From Cellvibrio polysaccharolyticus (GTDB taxonomy: Bacteria; Pseudomonadota; Gammaproteobacteria; Pseudomonadales; Cellvibrionaceae), in assembly GCF_015182315.1 (NCBI RefSeq), contig NZ_PRDL01000001.1, forward strand, positions 3,676,001 through 3,740,000: 64,000 nt of DNA. Direction: 5' to 3'. Of the stretch, positions 15,159 through 24,843 are shown piece after piece. The notes beneath the pieces were generated by a model. That model was not told where the DNA came from. It saw only the letters and a program-made list of their open reading frames with translations, and did no database searches. The position numbers and the translations under genes were made by a program. Position 1 is the first letter of the stretch, and each line of letters begins with the position of its first letter.

Positions 15159-16535
15159 TCAGCCGCCTGCCACCGGCATGGCTTCTACCATGGCCGTTAG
15201 CGTTGGGCGGTCAATACGACGCGGGTCTACTTTTAACCAGGCGGTTTGGTCGGAGGTGATAATCAGCACCTCTTCCACACCGTCAACTTGCCGCAACTGC
15301 GCCGCCAGCGCTTCGCCATTTCGGCCATGCAGCGGGATGAGTATGCTGGCGAGATACCGTGGTGGCGCCATGAACAAGGCGACCACAAACCATAACAATA
15401 CCAGCAGCGCACACATTAACAAGACGGCGAGCACACCGTAGTGATGCAGTACCGCACCGCCCGCCGCACCACCGAGAAACGCGCCTAAAAACTGAAAACT
15501 GGAGTAGATGCCGGTGGCCGTGCCTTTGGCGCCAGCCGGTGCAACCTTGCTCACCCAGGATGGCAGTGTAGCTTCCAGCAGGTTGAACGCCATAAAAAAC
15601 AAAAACAGCCCGGGCAGAATCACAAAGTGCCAATCCGGCGCCAGCATCAATAACAATTCCATCGCCGCCAGCAGCGCAATCGCCAGCAGGAAGACAGGCT
15701 TCATGCGGCGTTTTTTCTCGGCAACAATGATAAAAGGCAGCATGGCGATAAACGCCCCGACGAGCAAGGGAAAATACACCATCCACAGGTTATCGCGGGC
15801 GATTTCCAGTTCGTGCTCCAGCAGCAGGGGCAATACCAGGAAGCTGGCCATCAGCACAAAATGCAGTACAAAAATGCCCACATTCAGGCGCGCCAAATCA
15901 ACCTGTTTAAGCGTGCTCCATAACAGCGGCAGCACCGCACCGGCATCACGCCGATTGGCCGCCGGTTGCTGCACCGCAGGAATAACGCGGTAAAGGATGT
16001 AAATGCCCACCAACCCCAGCAATGCCGTTAACCAGAAAATGGAGGCCATTCCCCAGCGCGAGGCAAGCAAGGGGCCAAGCACCAGCGCTACCGAGAATGA
16101 CACACCAATAGAGGCACCAATGGTTGCCATGGCGCGGGTGCGCTTTTCTTCCGAGGTGAGGTCAATCATCAACGCCATCACAGCGGCCGAGATAGCACCG
16201 CAGCCCTGCAGAAAACGGCCGGCAATCAGTTCGTAAACGCTATCAGCCATCGCGGCGACGACACTGCCAGCGGCAAAAATCAGTAACCCGGCCAGAATCA
16301 CCGGCTTGCGCCCTACCCGGTCAGACAGCACACCAAAAGGGATTTGCAACAAAGCGTTGCTGAACCCGTAGGCACCCATCGCCAGCCCCAGCAAAAAGGC
16401 GTTGGCGTGCTGATAATCCTGACCATACAAGGCCAGCACCGGCAGCAACATAAACAACCCGAGCATGCGGAACGCGTAAAGGGAAGCCAGCGAGAAGACG
16501 ACCCGCCGCTCAAAGGGTGCAGTAGAAGACACCAC
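15159..16535 (-). CDS. yajR: MFS transporter, YajR-like with C-terminal ferredoxin-like domain
   Basis: 458 residues with 12 predicted membrane helices. MFS motif A is clear after helix 2 (GVLSDRVGRKPVI). After the last helix a cytosolic tail from about residue 393 (YLASILIPLHGRNGEALA, LRQVDGVEEVLIIT) fits a small beta-alpha-beta ferredoxin/HMA-like domain, the arrangement of E. coli YajR and its YAM domain. Substrate unknown; probably proton-coupled efflux. The GTG start has GGAG upstream. It is divergent from uvrA and shares the 170-base spacer with it. Confidence 0.82.
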   Translation of the reverse strand: MVSSTAPFERRVVFSLASLYAFRMLGLFMLLPVLALYGQDYQHANAFLLGLAMGAYGFSNALLQIPFGVLSDRVGRKPVILAGLLIFAAGSVVAAMADSVYELIAGRFLQGCGAISAAVMALMIDLTSEEKRTRAMATIGASIGVSFSVALVLGPLLASRWGMASIFWLTALLGLVGIYILYRVIPAVQQPAANRRDAGAVLPLLWSTLKQVDLARLNVGIFVLHFVLMASFLVLPLLLEHELEIARDNLWMVYFPLLVGAFIAMLPFIIVAEKKRRMKPVFLLAIALLAAMELLLMLAPDWHFVILPGLFLFFMAFNLLEATLPSWVSKVAPAGAKGTATGIYSSFQFLGAFLGGAAGGAVLHHYGVLAVLLMCALLVLLWFVVALFMAPPRYLASILIPLHGRNGEALAAQLRQVDGVEEVLIITSDQTAWLKVDPRRIDRPTLTAMVEAMPVAGG

Positions 16536-16664
16536 AGACAGAACTCCGGTGAAAAAGGGGCAATTCTAACAAGAGGTGTGTGGTGCAATCCATGTAAATA
16601 CGCGAATGCTGTTATCTGTGCGCCAATTAAACAGGCTCCTGACATTCCCTGACAGGGTTTGTCG

Positions 16665-16670
16665 TATAAT
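16665..16670 (+). promoter_or_regulatory. Putative -10 element of uvrA
   Basis: A perfect TATAAT lies 35 bases before the uvrA start codon. No good -35 hexamer is found at 16-18 bases, and no LexA box with CTG-N10-CAG spacing is seen, so SOS control is not supported by the sequence. Confidence 0.4.
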
Positions 16671-16704
16671 CGGAGACTTTCGTTTTTTTCGGGTAGCAGC
16701 GTTT

Positions 16705-19569
16705 ATGGATACCATTATTGTCAGGGGTGCTCGCACCCACAATTTGAAAAACATTGATCTGGATATCCCCCGCGACAAGCTGGTTGTCATCACCGGCCCT
16801 TCCGGGTCCGGCAAGTCGTCTCTGGCGTTTGACACGCTCTACGCCGAGGGCCAGCGCCGTTACGTTGAGTCGCTGTCCACCTATGCCCGTCAGTTTTTGT
16901 CGATGATGGAAAAGCCCGATGTGGATCATGTGGAAGGCCTGAGCCCTGCCATCTCCATCGAGCAAAAATCTACCTCGCACAACCCGCGCTCTACCGTGGG
17001 CACCATTACCGAAATTTATGATTACCTGCGTTTGCTGTATGCCCGCGTGGGTGAACCGCGCTGCCCCATTCACCACGAACCGCTTACTGCCCAGACCGTG
17101 AGCGAGATGGTCGATACCGTGCTGGCAATGCCCGAAGGTACCGCGCTGATGTTGCTGGCGCCGGTGGTGCGCGATCGCAAGGGCGAGCACCTGCACATTA
17201 TTGAGCAACTGAAACGCGATGGCTTTATCCGCGTTCGCGTCAACGGTCTGCTGTGCGATCTCGACGATACGCCCAAGCTCGACAAGAAGAAAAAGCACAG
17301 CATCGAAGTGGTGGTTGACCGCTTTAAAGTCCGGGAAGATATCAAACTGCGTTTGGCAGAATCCTTTGAAACCGCATTGAAGCTGTCGGAAGGCATTGCC
17401 GCTATCAGCCCAATGGATGGCAAGGGCGCCGATCGCCTGTTTTCTTCCAAGCACGCCTGCCCGGTATGTGATTACAGCCTGACCGAGCTGGAACCCCGCC
17501 TGTTTTCCTTTAATAACCCGGCCGGTGCTTGCCCTGGTTGTGATGGTTTGGGATTGAAGCAATTCTTCGACGAAGAAAAAGTAATCCTGAACCCGGAAGC
17601 CTCATTAACCGATGGCGCTATTCGCGGCTGGGACAAGCGCAATGTTTACTATTTCCATATGTTGGCGTCGCTGTCAGACCATTACGGTTTCAGTGTCGAC
17701 ACCCCTTGGAAAAAACTGAAAGCCGGTTTTAAAAATGCCATTTTGAACGGCTCCGGCAGCGACGTTATCGAGTTCACGTACATCAATGATCGTGGTGATG
17801 TGTATCAGCGCAGCCATGCCTTTGAGGGCGTGCTGCCGAACATGGAACGCCGCTACCGCGATACAGAATCCAGCATGGTGCGCGAGGAACTGGCGAAATT
17901 CCTGTCCAGCCAACCCTGCCCGGATTGCAACGGCACCCGCCTGCGTACCGAAGCGCGCAACGTGTTTATTGATGAGCGCACCCTGCCGGAGATTGCCGAT
18001 TTACCGATCGCTACCGCTTACGATTATTTTCAGCAGCTGGCGTTCACCGGCCGCAAAGCCGGCATCGCCGACAAGATTTTGAAAGAGCTGCGCGATCGCT
18101 TCCGCTTTCTGGTGGATGTAGGCCTGAATTACCTGACGCTCAGCCGCAGCGCCGATACGCTGTCCGGCGGTGAAGCCCAGCGTATCCGCCTCGCCAGCCA
18201 GATTGGCGCCGGTCTTGTGGGCGTTATGTACATTCTCGACGAGCCGTCTATCGGCCTGCATCAGCGCGATAACGAGCGCCTGCTGAAAACCCTGACCCAT
18301 CTGCGCGATATTGGTAACACCGTTATTGTGGTTGAGCACGATGAAGATGCTATTCGTCAGGCCGACCACGTAATTGATATTGGCCCGGGCGCCGGCGTTC
18401 ACGGCGGCATGGTGATTGCCCAGGGCAATGTTAAAGCGATTATGGCCAACAAGGACTCCATCACCGGCCAATACCTTAGTGGCGCCAAAGCCATTGAAGT
18501 ACCGTCAGAACGCCATCCTTTTGATACGGCCAATGTATTGCGGCTTGAAGGCGCTACCGGCAACAACCTGAAAGATGTCACCTTGGAGATTCCGGTCGGT
18601 TTGATGACCTGCGTTACCGGTGTATCCGGCTCCGGCAAATCGACGCTGATCAACGCCACCCTGCACCCGCTGGCAGCGACCGCACTGAACGGCGCCAGCA
18701 CCCTGAAACCGGCTGCCCACACCGCTGTTCACGGGCTGGATCTGTTTGATAAGTGCGTGGACATCGACCAAAGCCCTATTGGCCGCACACCGCGCTCCAA
18801 CCCCGCCACCTACACCGGTATTTTTACACCGGTGCGTGAGTTGTTTGCCGGCACCCAGGAAGCGCGCTCACGCGGTTACCAGCCAGGCCGCTTCAGCTTT
18901 AACGTCAAAGGCGGCCGCTGCGAGGCTTGTCAGGGCGATGGCGTAACCAAGGTAGAGATGCACTTCCTGCCCGACGTTTACGTGCCCTGTGACGTTTGCA
19001 AGGGCAAGCGTTACAACCGCGAAACCCTCGACGTGAAATACAAAGGCAAGAATATCCATGAAGTACTGGATATGACGGTAGAAGACGCGCACAACTTCTT
19101 TGAAGCGGTGCCATCTATTGAGAAGAAACTGCAAACCCTGATCGACGTAGGCCTTTCCTACATCCGCCTGGGGCAGGCAGCGACGACGCTTTCCGGCGGC
19201 GAAGCCCAGCGGGTAAAACTCGCCAAAGAGCTGTCCAAGCGCGATACCGGCAAGACCTTATATATTCTCGACGAACCCACCACCGGTTTGCACTTCTACG
19301 ATATCCAGCAACTGTTGAATGTGCTGCATCGTCTGCGCGATCACGGCAATACCGTAGTGGTTATTGAGCATAATCTGGATGTGATTAAAACCGCCGACTG
19401 GATTGTCGATCTGGGCCCGGAAGGCGGTAGCGGCGGCGGTGAAATTATTGCCACCGGCACGCCGGAAGATATTGCAGAACTGGAACACTCTCACACGGGC
19501 CGCTTCCTTAAACCCATGCTGGCAAACACCCGCAAAACAGCCAAAGGGATCAGTAAGCGTAAAAAATAA
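16705..19569 (+). CDS. uvrA: Excinuclease ABC subunit A
   Basis: UvrA recognises helix-distorting lesions and loads UvrB in nucleotide excision repair. 954 residues. Two ABC ATPase cassettes are seen: Walker A GPSGSGKSS near residue 31 with signature LSGGEAQRIRLASQIG, and GVSGSGKSTLI in the second with TLSGGEAQRVKLAKEL, followed by LYILDEPTTGLHFYD. Zinc-finger cysteines occur as CPVCDY and CPGCDG in the first half and CEACQGDG with CDVCKGKRY in the second. ATG 16705 gives the family start MDTIIVRGARTHNLKNI. It is divergent from the YajR-like gene. Confidence 0.97.
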   Translation: MDTIIVRGARTHNLKNIDLDIPRDKLVVITGPSGSGKSSLAFDTLYAEGQRRYVESLSTYARQFLSMMEKPDVDHVEGLSPAISIEQKSTSHNPRSTVGTITEIYDYLRLLYARVGEPRCPIHHEPLTAQTVSEMVDTVLAMPEGTALMLLAPVVRDRKGEHLHIIEQLKRDGFIRVRVNGLLCDLDDTPKLDKKKKHSIEVVVDRFKVREDIKLRLAESFETALKLSEGIAAISPMDGKGADRLFSSKHACPVCDYSLTELEPRLFSFNNPAGACPGCDGLGLKQFFDEEKVILNPEASLTDGAIRGWDKRNVYYFHMLASLSDHYGFSVDTPWKKLKAGFKNAILNGSGSDVIEFTYINDRGDVYQRSHAFEGVLPNMERRYRDTESSMVREELAKFLSSQPCPDCNGTRLRTEARNVFIDERTLPEIADLPIATAYDYFQQLAFTGRKAGIADKILKELRDRFRFLVDVGLNYLTLSRSADTLSGGEAQRIRLASQIGAGLVGVMYILDEPSIGLHQRDNERLLKTLTHLRDIGNTVIVVEHDEDAIRQADHVIDIGPGAGVHGGMVIAQGNVKAIMANKDSITGQYLSGAKAIEVPSERHPFDTANVLRLEGATGNNLKDVTLEIPVGLMTCVTGVSGSGKSTLINATLHPLAATALNGASTLKPAAHTAVHGLDLFDKCVDIDQSPIGRTPRSNPATYTGIFTPVRELFAGTQEARSRGYQPGRFSFNVKGGRCEACQGDGVTKVEMHFLPDVYVPCDVCKGKRYNRETLDVKYKGKNIHEVLDMTVEDAHNFFEAVPSIEKKLQTLIDVGLSYIRLGQAATTLSGGEAQRVKLAKELSKRDTGKTLYILDEPTTGLHFYDIQQLLNVLHRLRDHGNTVVVIEHNLDVIKTADWIVDLGPEGGSGGGEIIATGTPEDIAELEHSHTGRFLKPMLANTRKTAKGISKRKK

Positions 19570-19576
19570 AATCAAT

Positions 19577-19607
19577 GCGGCATAAGATTTTGAAAGTCTT
19601 ATGCCGC
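19577..19607. terminator. Hairpin just after uvrA
   Basis: A perfect 11-bp stem GCGGCATAAGA / TCTTATGCCGC with a 9-base loop lies 8 bases beyond the uvrA stop. No T run follows; it may stabilise the mRNA end or work with the second terminator downstream. Confidence 0.5.
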
Positions 19608-19725
19608 CATCCGCTCGCAACTATCTCTGCAAAAAATACAGAAATACAAGTTAACGCGACCTGTAAATTATTTACAGAAACATCTGACAGAGATGCAAAT
19701 GATTTCAGCAAAATATTACAGGCAT

Positions 19726-19753
19726 AAAAAAACCGGCCGAAGCCGGTTTTTTT
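19726..19753. terminator. Bidirectional rho-independent terminator between uvrA and rplQ
   Basis: ACCGGC-CGAA-GCCGGT with A7 on one side and T7 on the other. It can end the uvrA transcript on the plus strand and the alpha operon on the minus strand. Confidence 0.9.
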
Positions 19754-19772
19754 ATGGGGATGAAACAGAAAC

Positions 19773-20165
19773 TTATTCAGCTTCTACTGCAGTTTCAACC
19801 GCACGAGCAGGACGATCTACCAGTTCAACGTAGGCCATAGGAGCCTTATCGCCAGAACGGAAACCGCACTTAAGAATACGCACATAACCACCTGGGCGAC
19901 CCTGGTAACGAGGACCGAGGTTGCTGAACAACTTACCTACCGCTTCTTTGCTTTGCAGACGAGCAAAAGCCAGACGACGGTTTGCAACGCTATCAACTTT
20001 AGCCAGAGTAATCAGCGGCTCGATAACACGACGCAGCTCTTTAGCTTTTGGCAAAGTGGTTTTGATCAACTCATGCTCAACCAGTGACGCAGACATGTTG
20101 CGGAACATAGCTTTACGATGAGAAGCGTTACGGTTAAGTTGACGACCGCTAAGACGATGACGCAT
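19773..20165 (-). CDS. rplQ: 50S ribosomal protein L17
   Basis: L17 sits near the polypeptide exit tunnel. 130 residues beginning MRHRLSGRQLNRNASHRKAM, a highly conserved start; the C-terminal acidic tail after VELVDRPARAV is a few residues longer than in E. coli. Last gene of the alpha operon, 83 bases after rpoA and immediately before a terminator. Confidence 0.97.
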   Translation of the reverse strand: MRHRLSGRQLNRNASHRKAMFRNMSASLVEHELIKTTLPKAKELRRVIEPLITLAKVDSVANRRLAFARLQSKEAVGKLFSNLGPRYQGRPGGYVRILKCGFRSGDKAPMAYVELVDRPARAVETAVEAE

Positions 20166-20248
20166 GACTCAATTCCTTCAAAATGGACCACTATTATGTG
20201 GTCTCGTTAATCGCCCGCACCGAAGAGAGTTAACGGGCGAATTAATAA

Positions 20249-21235
20249 TTAATCGTTTCGCAAACTGGCCGGTGGCCAATTTTCCAAACGCATACCTAAA
20301 GACAAACCGCGAGAAGCCAGAACATCTTTAATTTCAGTAAGAGATTTCTTACCGAGGTTTGGTGTTTTCAACAGCTCAACTTCAGTGCGCTGAATCAAAT
20401 CGCCAATGTAATAGATGTTTTCAGCTTTCAGGCAGTTAGCTGAACGCACGGTCAATTCCAGATCATCAACCGGACGCAACAACACCGGATCGATAGCTTC
20501 TTCTTTCTGCTCAGGAACTGATTGTTTTTCGCCTTCAAGATCAACGAATACAGCCAGTTGCTGTTGCAGAATAGTAGCTGCACGACGAATCGCTTCTTCC
20601 GGATCAATGGTACCGTTGGTTTCCAGGTCCAGAACCAGCTTATCCAGGTCGGTGCGCTGTTCAACACGAGCACTTTCAACAGAGTACGCCAGACGACGTA
20701 CCGGGCTGAAAGAAGCATCCAGTTGCAAACGGCCAATTGCACGACTTTCGTCATCATCACGACGACGGCTGTCAGCTGGCTGATAACCACGGCCACGAGC
20801 AATGGTCAAACGCATTTTCAACTCGGTATTGCCGGTAATGTTGGCAATAACGTGATCAGGATTTTTAATTTCTACATCATGATCCAGTTGAATATCCGCA
20901 GCTGTTACAACGCCGGGGCCTTTTTTGCTCAGGGTCAATACAGCCTGGTCTTTACCGTGCATGATCACAGCAACACCTTTGAGGTTCAGCAGGATTTCAA
21001 TCACATCCTCCCGAACACCTTCGATATCACTGTACTCGTGCAACACGCCGTCAATTTCTGCCTCAACAATGGCACAGCCGGCCATGGAAGAAAGCAGAAT
21101 GCGACGTAAAGCATTGCCAAGCGTATGTCCAAAACCACGCTCCAGAGGCTCCAGAACCACGCGAGCGTGGGTCGGGCTGCTCTCTGAAACATCGATATGA
21201 CGCGGGGTCAAAAATTCGTTTACTGCTGTCTGCAT
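20249..21235 (-). CDS. rpoA: RNA polymerase alpha subunit
   Basis: Alpha dimerises to scaffold beta and beta' and its C-terminal domain contacts UP elements and activators. 328 residues: the N-terminal domain contains LEPLERGFGHTLGNALRR; a linker of about 20 residues; the alpha-CTD carries RSANCLKAENIYYIGDLIQ and LGKKSLTEIKDVLASRGL. ATG 21235 (MQTAVNEFLTPRHIDV) is preferred to the GTG two codons upstream because AGG lies 7 bases before it and it matches the E. coli N terminus. Confidence 0.97.
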   Translation of the reverse strand: MQTAVNEFLTPRHIDVSESSPTHARVVLEPLERGFGHTLGNALRRILLSSMAGCAIVEAEIDGVLHEYSDIEGVREDVIEILLNLKGVAVIMHGKDQAVLTLSKKGPGVVTAADIQLDHDVEIKNPDHVIANITGNTELKMRLTIARGRGYQPADSRRRDDDESRAIGRLQLDASFSPVRRLAYSVESARVEQRTDLDKLVLDLETNGTIDPEEAIRRAATILQQQLAVFVDLEGEKQSVPEQKEEAIDPVLLRPVDDLELTVRSANCLKAENIYYIGDLIQRTEVELLKTPNLGKKSLTEIKDVLASRGLSLGMRLENWPPASLRND

Positions 21236-21261
21236 AGCCACACCTGTTAGCGGTTAGTCCC

Positions 21262-21882
21262 TTACTTGGAGTAAAGCTCGACGATGAGGTTTTCGTTGAT
21301 GTCAGCTGGTAAATCAGCACGATCCGGAATGCGCTTGAACACGCCTTCTTTCTTCTCTGCGTTTACTTCAACCCACTCAACATTGCTGCGCTGACCAGCC
21401 AGGTTAATTGCGTTTTGGATACGCAATTGGTTCTTGGCTTTTTCGCGAACAGCAACAACGTCACCAGCGGCGACCTGGTAAGAAGCTACGTTAACGGTTT
21501 TACCGTTTACGATAATAGCTTTGTGAGAAACCAATTGGCGGGATTCCGCACGAGTTGAACCAAAGCCCATACGATAAACAACGTTATCGAGACGGGATTC
21601 GAGCAACTTCAACAGGTTTTCACCGCTAGCGCCTTTACGACGGGCAGCTTCTTTGTAGTAGCCACGGAATTGCTTTTCAAGTACGCCGTAAATACGACGA
21701 ACTTTTTGCTTTTCACGCAACTGAACACCGTAGTCGGACAAGCGTCCACGACGCTGGCCGTGCTGACCCGGTGCGGTTTCAATTTTACACTTGGAATCCA
21801 GCGCACGAGCACCGCTCTTCAGGAAGAGGTCAGTGCCTTCGCGACGGGATAACTTACAAACTGGACCAATATAACGTGCCAT
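21262..21882 (-). CDS. rpsD: 30S ribosomal protein S4
   Basis: S4 nucleates 30S body assembly and in enterobacteria represses the alpha operon by binding the rpsM leader. 206 residues starting MARYIGPVCKLSRREGTD; the S4 RNA-binding domain is around LESRLDNVVYRMGFGSTRAE. No Cys4 zinc cluster is present at the N terminus. 26 bases before rpoA. Confidence 0.97.
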   Translation of the reverse strand: MARYIGPVCKLSRREGTDLFLKSGARALDSKCKIETAPGQHGQRRGRLSDYGVQLREKQKVRRIYGVLEKQFRGYYKEAARRKGASGENLLKLLESRLDNVVYRMGFGSTRAESRQLVSHKAIIVNGKTVNVASYQVAAGDVVAVREKAKNQLRIQNAINLAGQRSNVEWVEVNAEKKEGVFKRIPDRADLPADINENLIVELYSK

Positions 21883-21896
21883 TTATGAAATCCCCC

Positions 21897-22292
21897 TTAA
21901 ACGCGACGTTTCTTCGGCGGACGACAGCCGTTGTGAGGAATCGGCGTAACGTCAGTGATGTTGGTAATTTTGTAACCAACATTGTTCAGAGCGCGAACAG
22001 CAGATTCGCGACCCGGGCCTGGGCCCTTCACTTCAACGTCGAGGTTTTTCAAGCCGTATTCTTTAGCGGCTTCACCGGCACGTTCAGCAGCAACCTGCGC
22101 TGCAAACGGGGTAGATTTACGAGAGCCACGGAAACCTGAACCACCGGAGGTAGCCCAGCTCAGGGTGTTACCCTGACGGTCTGTGATAGTGACAATCGTG
22201 TTGTTAAAAGAAGCATGGATGTGGGCAACCCCATCAACCACCGTCTTTTTGACTTTCTTTTTCGTTGCGGTTTTATTACCTGGCTTCGCCAT
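21897..22292 (-). CDS. rpsK: 30S ribosomal protein S11
   Basis: S11 forms part of the platform at the mRNA exit. 131 residues; conserved core AHIHASFNNTIVTITDRQGN and C-terminal DVTPIPHNGCRPPKKRRV. The Lys-rich N terminus (ATKKKVKKT) is typical. 14 bases before rpsD. Confidence 0.97.
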   Translation of the reverse strand: MAKPGNKTATKKKVKKTVVDGVAHIHASFNNTIVTITDRQGNTLSWATSGGSGFRGSRKSTPFAAQVAAERAGEAAKEYGLKNLDVEVKGPGPGRESAVRALNNVGYKITNITDVTPIPHNGCRPPKKRRV

Positions 22293-22348
22293 AGCAATCT
22301 CTTCCTAACCTGTTGTTACCGTACTTGAATGACTAACGTAAGCAGCAA

Positions 22349-22705
22349 TTATTTCTTAATTGGCTTACGCGGACCTTTGCGGGTACGAGCGTTGGTTTTA
22401 GTACGCTGACCACGGAGCGGCAAGCTGCGACGATGACGAAGGCCACGGTAGCAACCCAGATCCATCAGGCGTTTAATGTTCATAGATATAACACGGCGCA
22501 AGTCACCCTCAACGGTGAACTTGGCTACTTCGTTACGTACTGTGTCCATTTGTTCTTCAGAGAGAGAACCAATTTTGGTATCTTCAGAGATACCAGCGGC
22601 GGCACAGATTTGCTTCGCTGTAGTACGGCCAATCCCGTAGACATAAGTCAGAGAGATAACCGCGTGTTTGTTATCTGGTATGTTTACACCAGCAATACGG
22701 GCCAT
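22349..22705 (-). CDS. rpsM: 30S ribosomal protein S13
   Basis: S13 is in the 30S head and contacts P-site tRNA and the B1 bridges. 118 residues, starting MARIAGVNIPDNKHAVISLT, with the basic tail GQRTKTNARTRKGPRKPIKK. First gene of the alpha operon; a 226-base spacer separates it from rpmJ and must hold any alpha promoter and S4-binding leader. Confidence 0.97.
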   Translation of the reverse strand: MARIAGVNIPDNKHAVISLTYVYGIGRTTAKQICAAAGISEDTKIGSLSEEQMDTVRNEVAKFTVEGDLRRVISMNIKRLMDLGCYRGLRHRRSLPLRGQRTKTNARTRKGPRKPIKK

Positions 22706-22883
22706 TCAAATTACTCCAGTAACACATAAATTGCAGCGTTGACAGCAATTAACGCCACGCCAACACACCAAAAGGGCGCGCAGCATAGCTGAAAAATTAC
22801 CCAAAAACAATAGCCTGACCGTTTCCGGTCAAGCGACAGTCAACGCCCCCAGTGGGCAAAACAGCTTTGCTCCAATCAGCAAA

Positions 22884-22908
22884 CGGGCAGATAGAGTTTA
22901 TCTGCCCG
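22884..22908 (-). terminator. Stable hairpin between rpmJ and rpsM
   Basis: CGGGCAGATA and TATCTGCCCG form a perfect 10-bp stem with a 5-base loop, 24 bases after rpmJ. There is no T run, so it may be a 3'-end stabiliser or pause separating the spc and alpha messages. Confidence 0.5.
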
Positions 22909-22931
22909 CTACCGACTGAAAACAGAATGTT

Positions 22932-23048
22932 TTAGCCCTGACGCTGCTTGTGGCGCGGCTCTACGTTACAGATAACACGCAGAACACCATTACGACGCAC
23001 CATTTTGCAATTGCGACAAATCTTTTTAACAGAAGCACGAACTTTCAT
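22932..23048 (-). CDS. rpmJ: 50S ribosomal protein L36, zinc-binding form
   Basis: A 38-residue gene found by reading the minus strand between secY and rpsM: MKVRASVKKICRNCKMVRRN, then GVLRVICNVEPRHKQRQG. Cys11, Cys14, Cys27 and His33 form the zinc ribbon, so this is the zinc-containing paralogue rather than the zinc-independent one made in starvation. 22 bases after secY, the standard spc-operon position. Confidence 0.96.
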   Translation of the reverse strand: MKVRASVKKICRNCKMVRRNGVLRVICNVEPRHKQRQG

Positions 23049-23070
23049 GATCCAACCTCAAAATACCGGA

Positions 23071-24396
23071 TTAGCGAACGTTTCCGCTGCCATATCCCTT
23101 TAAGTTTGACTTCTTCATCAGTGAATCATACTGATGAGACATCAGATGTGCCTGGACCTGAGACATAAAGTCCATAACCACAACCACCACGATCAGTAAC
23201 GATGTGCCACCGAGATAAAAAGGCACATTGGTAGCAACGATCAGGAACTGTGGCAGGAGACAAACGGCCGACATATAAATAGCGCCTACCACAGTTAACC
23301 GGGTCAGAACACTATCAATATATTTGGCAGATTGCTCACCGGGACGAATACCAGGAATATACGCGCCGGATTTTTTCAGGTTATCGGCAACTTCTTTCGG
23401 GTTGAACATCAACGCCGTGTAGAAGAAGCAGAAAAACGCAATCATTACCGCAAACAGTAAAATGTTCAGTGGTTGACCCTGGCCAAGTGCCAGCGCAATT
23501 TCCTGAAGAATTTCACTACCGAGACCTTCGCCACCCTGACCGAACCACTGCGCAATGGACGCAGGGAACAACAGAATACTACTGGCAAAAATCGCCGGGA
23601 TTACACCAGCCATATTCACTTTTAACGGCAAGTGGCTGCTTTGTGCGGCGTAACCTTGCTGGCGCTTGGCATAGTTTACCGTAATGCGGCGCTGACCGCG
23701 CTCAATACGTACAACAAACCAGATAACAGCCAAAGCCAGTGCGGCAATAACCAGAACCATTAACAGGTGCAGATCACCCTGACGCGCGCTTTCGAACGTT
23801 TGACCGATCGCTCCAGGCAATCCGGCAACGATACCGGCAAAAATCAGCATGGAAATACCATTACCAATTCCGCGCTCGGTAACTTGCTCACCCAGCCACA
23901 TCATAAATACCGCGCCTGTTACCAGAGATACGATACCGATGAAGTAGAAAGAGAATCCTGGTTCACCACCGTAAGCGTAGGATGAAAAGCCGACAGTCAT
24001 CGCCAGACCCTGAACAGTAGCAAGAACTACCGTAAAGTAACGGGTGTACTGATTGATTTTTCTACGGCCTGCATCACCTTCTTTCTTCAACTGCTCCAGT
24101 GACGGAGTTACCGCAGCCAGTAGCTGCATGATAATGGAAGCAGAAATGTAAGGCATGATACCCAATGCCAGAATACTCATACGCTCCAGAGCACCACCGG
24201 AGAACATGTTAAACAAACCCAGGATGGTTCCCTGGCTTTGGTTAAACAGGTTAGCGATACGCTCTGGATCCAGTCCTGGAACCGGAATATGAGTACCGAT
24301 ACGGTAAACGACGATAGCTAAAAACAGAAAGCGAAGGCGAGCCCATAGCTCGCCCAAGCCTCTTTGATTGGCTAACGGCAGATTCGGAGTTGCCAT
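23071..24396 (-). CDS. secY: Protein translocase subunit SecY
   Basis: SecY is the channel of the SecYEG translocon in the inner membrane. 441 residues with ten membrane helices; the plug region around GLFNMFSGGALERMSILALG and the cytosolic ribosome/SecA loops (LRRITVNYAKRQQG-like segment) are recognisable, as is the C-terminal SHQYDSLMKKSNLKGYGSG. SecE is encoded separately beside nusG, as usual. 11 bases after rplO. Confidence 0.97.
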   Translation of the reverse strand: MATPNLPLANQRGLGELWARLRFLFLAIVVYRIGTHIPVPGLDPERIANLFNQSQGTILGLFNMFSGGALERMSILALGIMPYISASIIMQLLAAVTPSLEQLKKEGDAGRRKINQYTRYFTVVLATVQGLAMTVGFSSYAYGGEPGFSFYFIGIVSLVTGAVFMMWLGEQVTERGIGNGISMLIFAGIVAGLPGAIGQTFESARQGDLHLLMVLVIAALALAVIWFVVRIERGQRRITVNYAKRQQGYAAQSSHLPLKVNMAGVIPAIFASSILLFPASIAQWFGQGGEGLGSEILQEIALALGQGQPLNILLFAVMIAFFCFFYTALMFNPKEVADNLKKSGAYIPGIRPGEQSAKYIDSVLTRLTVVGAIYMSAVCLLPQFLIVATNVPFYLGGTSLLIVVVVVMDFMSQVQAHLMSHQYDSLMKKSNLKGYGSGNVR

Positions 24397-24407
24397 TCGC
24401 GCCTCGT

Positions 24408-24842
24408 TTATTCCTCGATTTTCCCGCCAGCGGCTTCAATCGCAGCTCTGGCACCCTTGGTTACTGCAAGGCCTTTCACAGTAACAGCTTGCTTCAACTC
24501 GCCAGACGCAAAAATTCTTGCGCGCTTGACGTTAACACCGATGACATCAGCTTGCTTCAGAGTTTCCAGGTCGATTACACCACCTTCTACTGCGTTCAAT
24601 TCGGAAAGACGAATTTTTGCAGTAACGCGGCCAATGCGAGAAGAGAAACCATACTTGGGCAGACGGATCTGCAAAGGCATTTGACCGCCTTCGAAACCAG
24701 GTCTTACCGAGCCACCAGAGCGGGATTTCAAACCCTTGTGACCACGACCTGCGGTTTTACCCAATCCGCTACCGATACCACGGCCTACACGCTTCTTCTC
24801 ACGTACGCGACCGGGTGCAGGACTTAGCGTATTCAGACGCAT
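24408..24842 (-). CDS. rplO: 50S ribosomal protein L15
   Basis: L15 is a late assembly protein of the 50S subunit. 144 residues; MRLNTLSPAPGRVREKKRVG followed by the Gly/Arg-rich loop (GRGIGSGLGKTAGRGHKG) that penetrates 23S rRNA. The ATG at 24842 lies one base from the rpmD stop, giving coupled translation, and is preferred over an in-frame GTG at 24851 inside rpmD. Confidence 0.97.
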   Translation of the reverse strand: MRLNTLSPAPGRVREKKRVGRGIGSGLGKTAGRGHKGLKSRSGGSVRPGFEGGQMPLQIRLPKYGFSSRIGRVTAKIRLSELNAVEGGVIDLETLKQADVIGVNVKRARIFASGELKQAVTVKGLAVTKGARAAIEAAGGKIEE

Positions 24843-24843
24843 C

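Noticed and set aside
16536..16704. LexA box between the YajR-like gene and uvrA
   Set aside because: CTGACATTCCCTGACAG looks similar, but the spacing is 11 rather than 10 and the flanks lack the AT-rich palindrome; SOS control is not supported.
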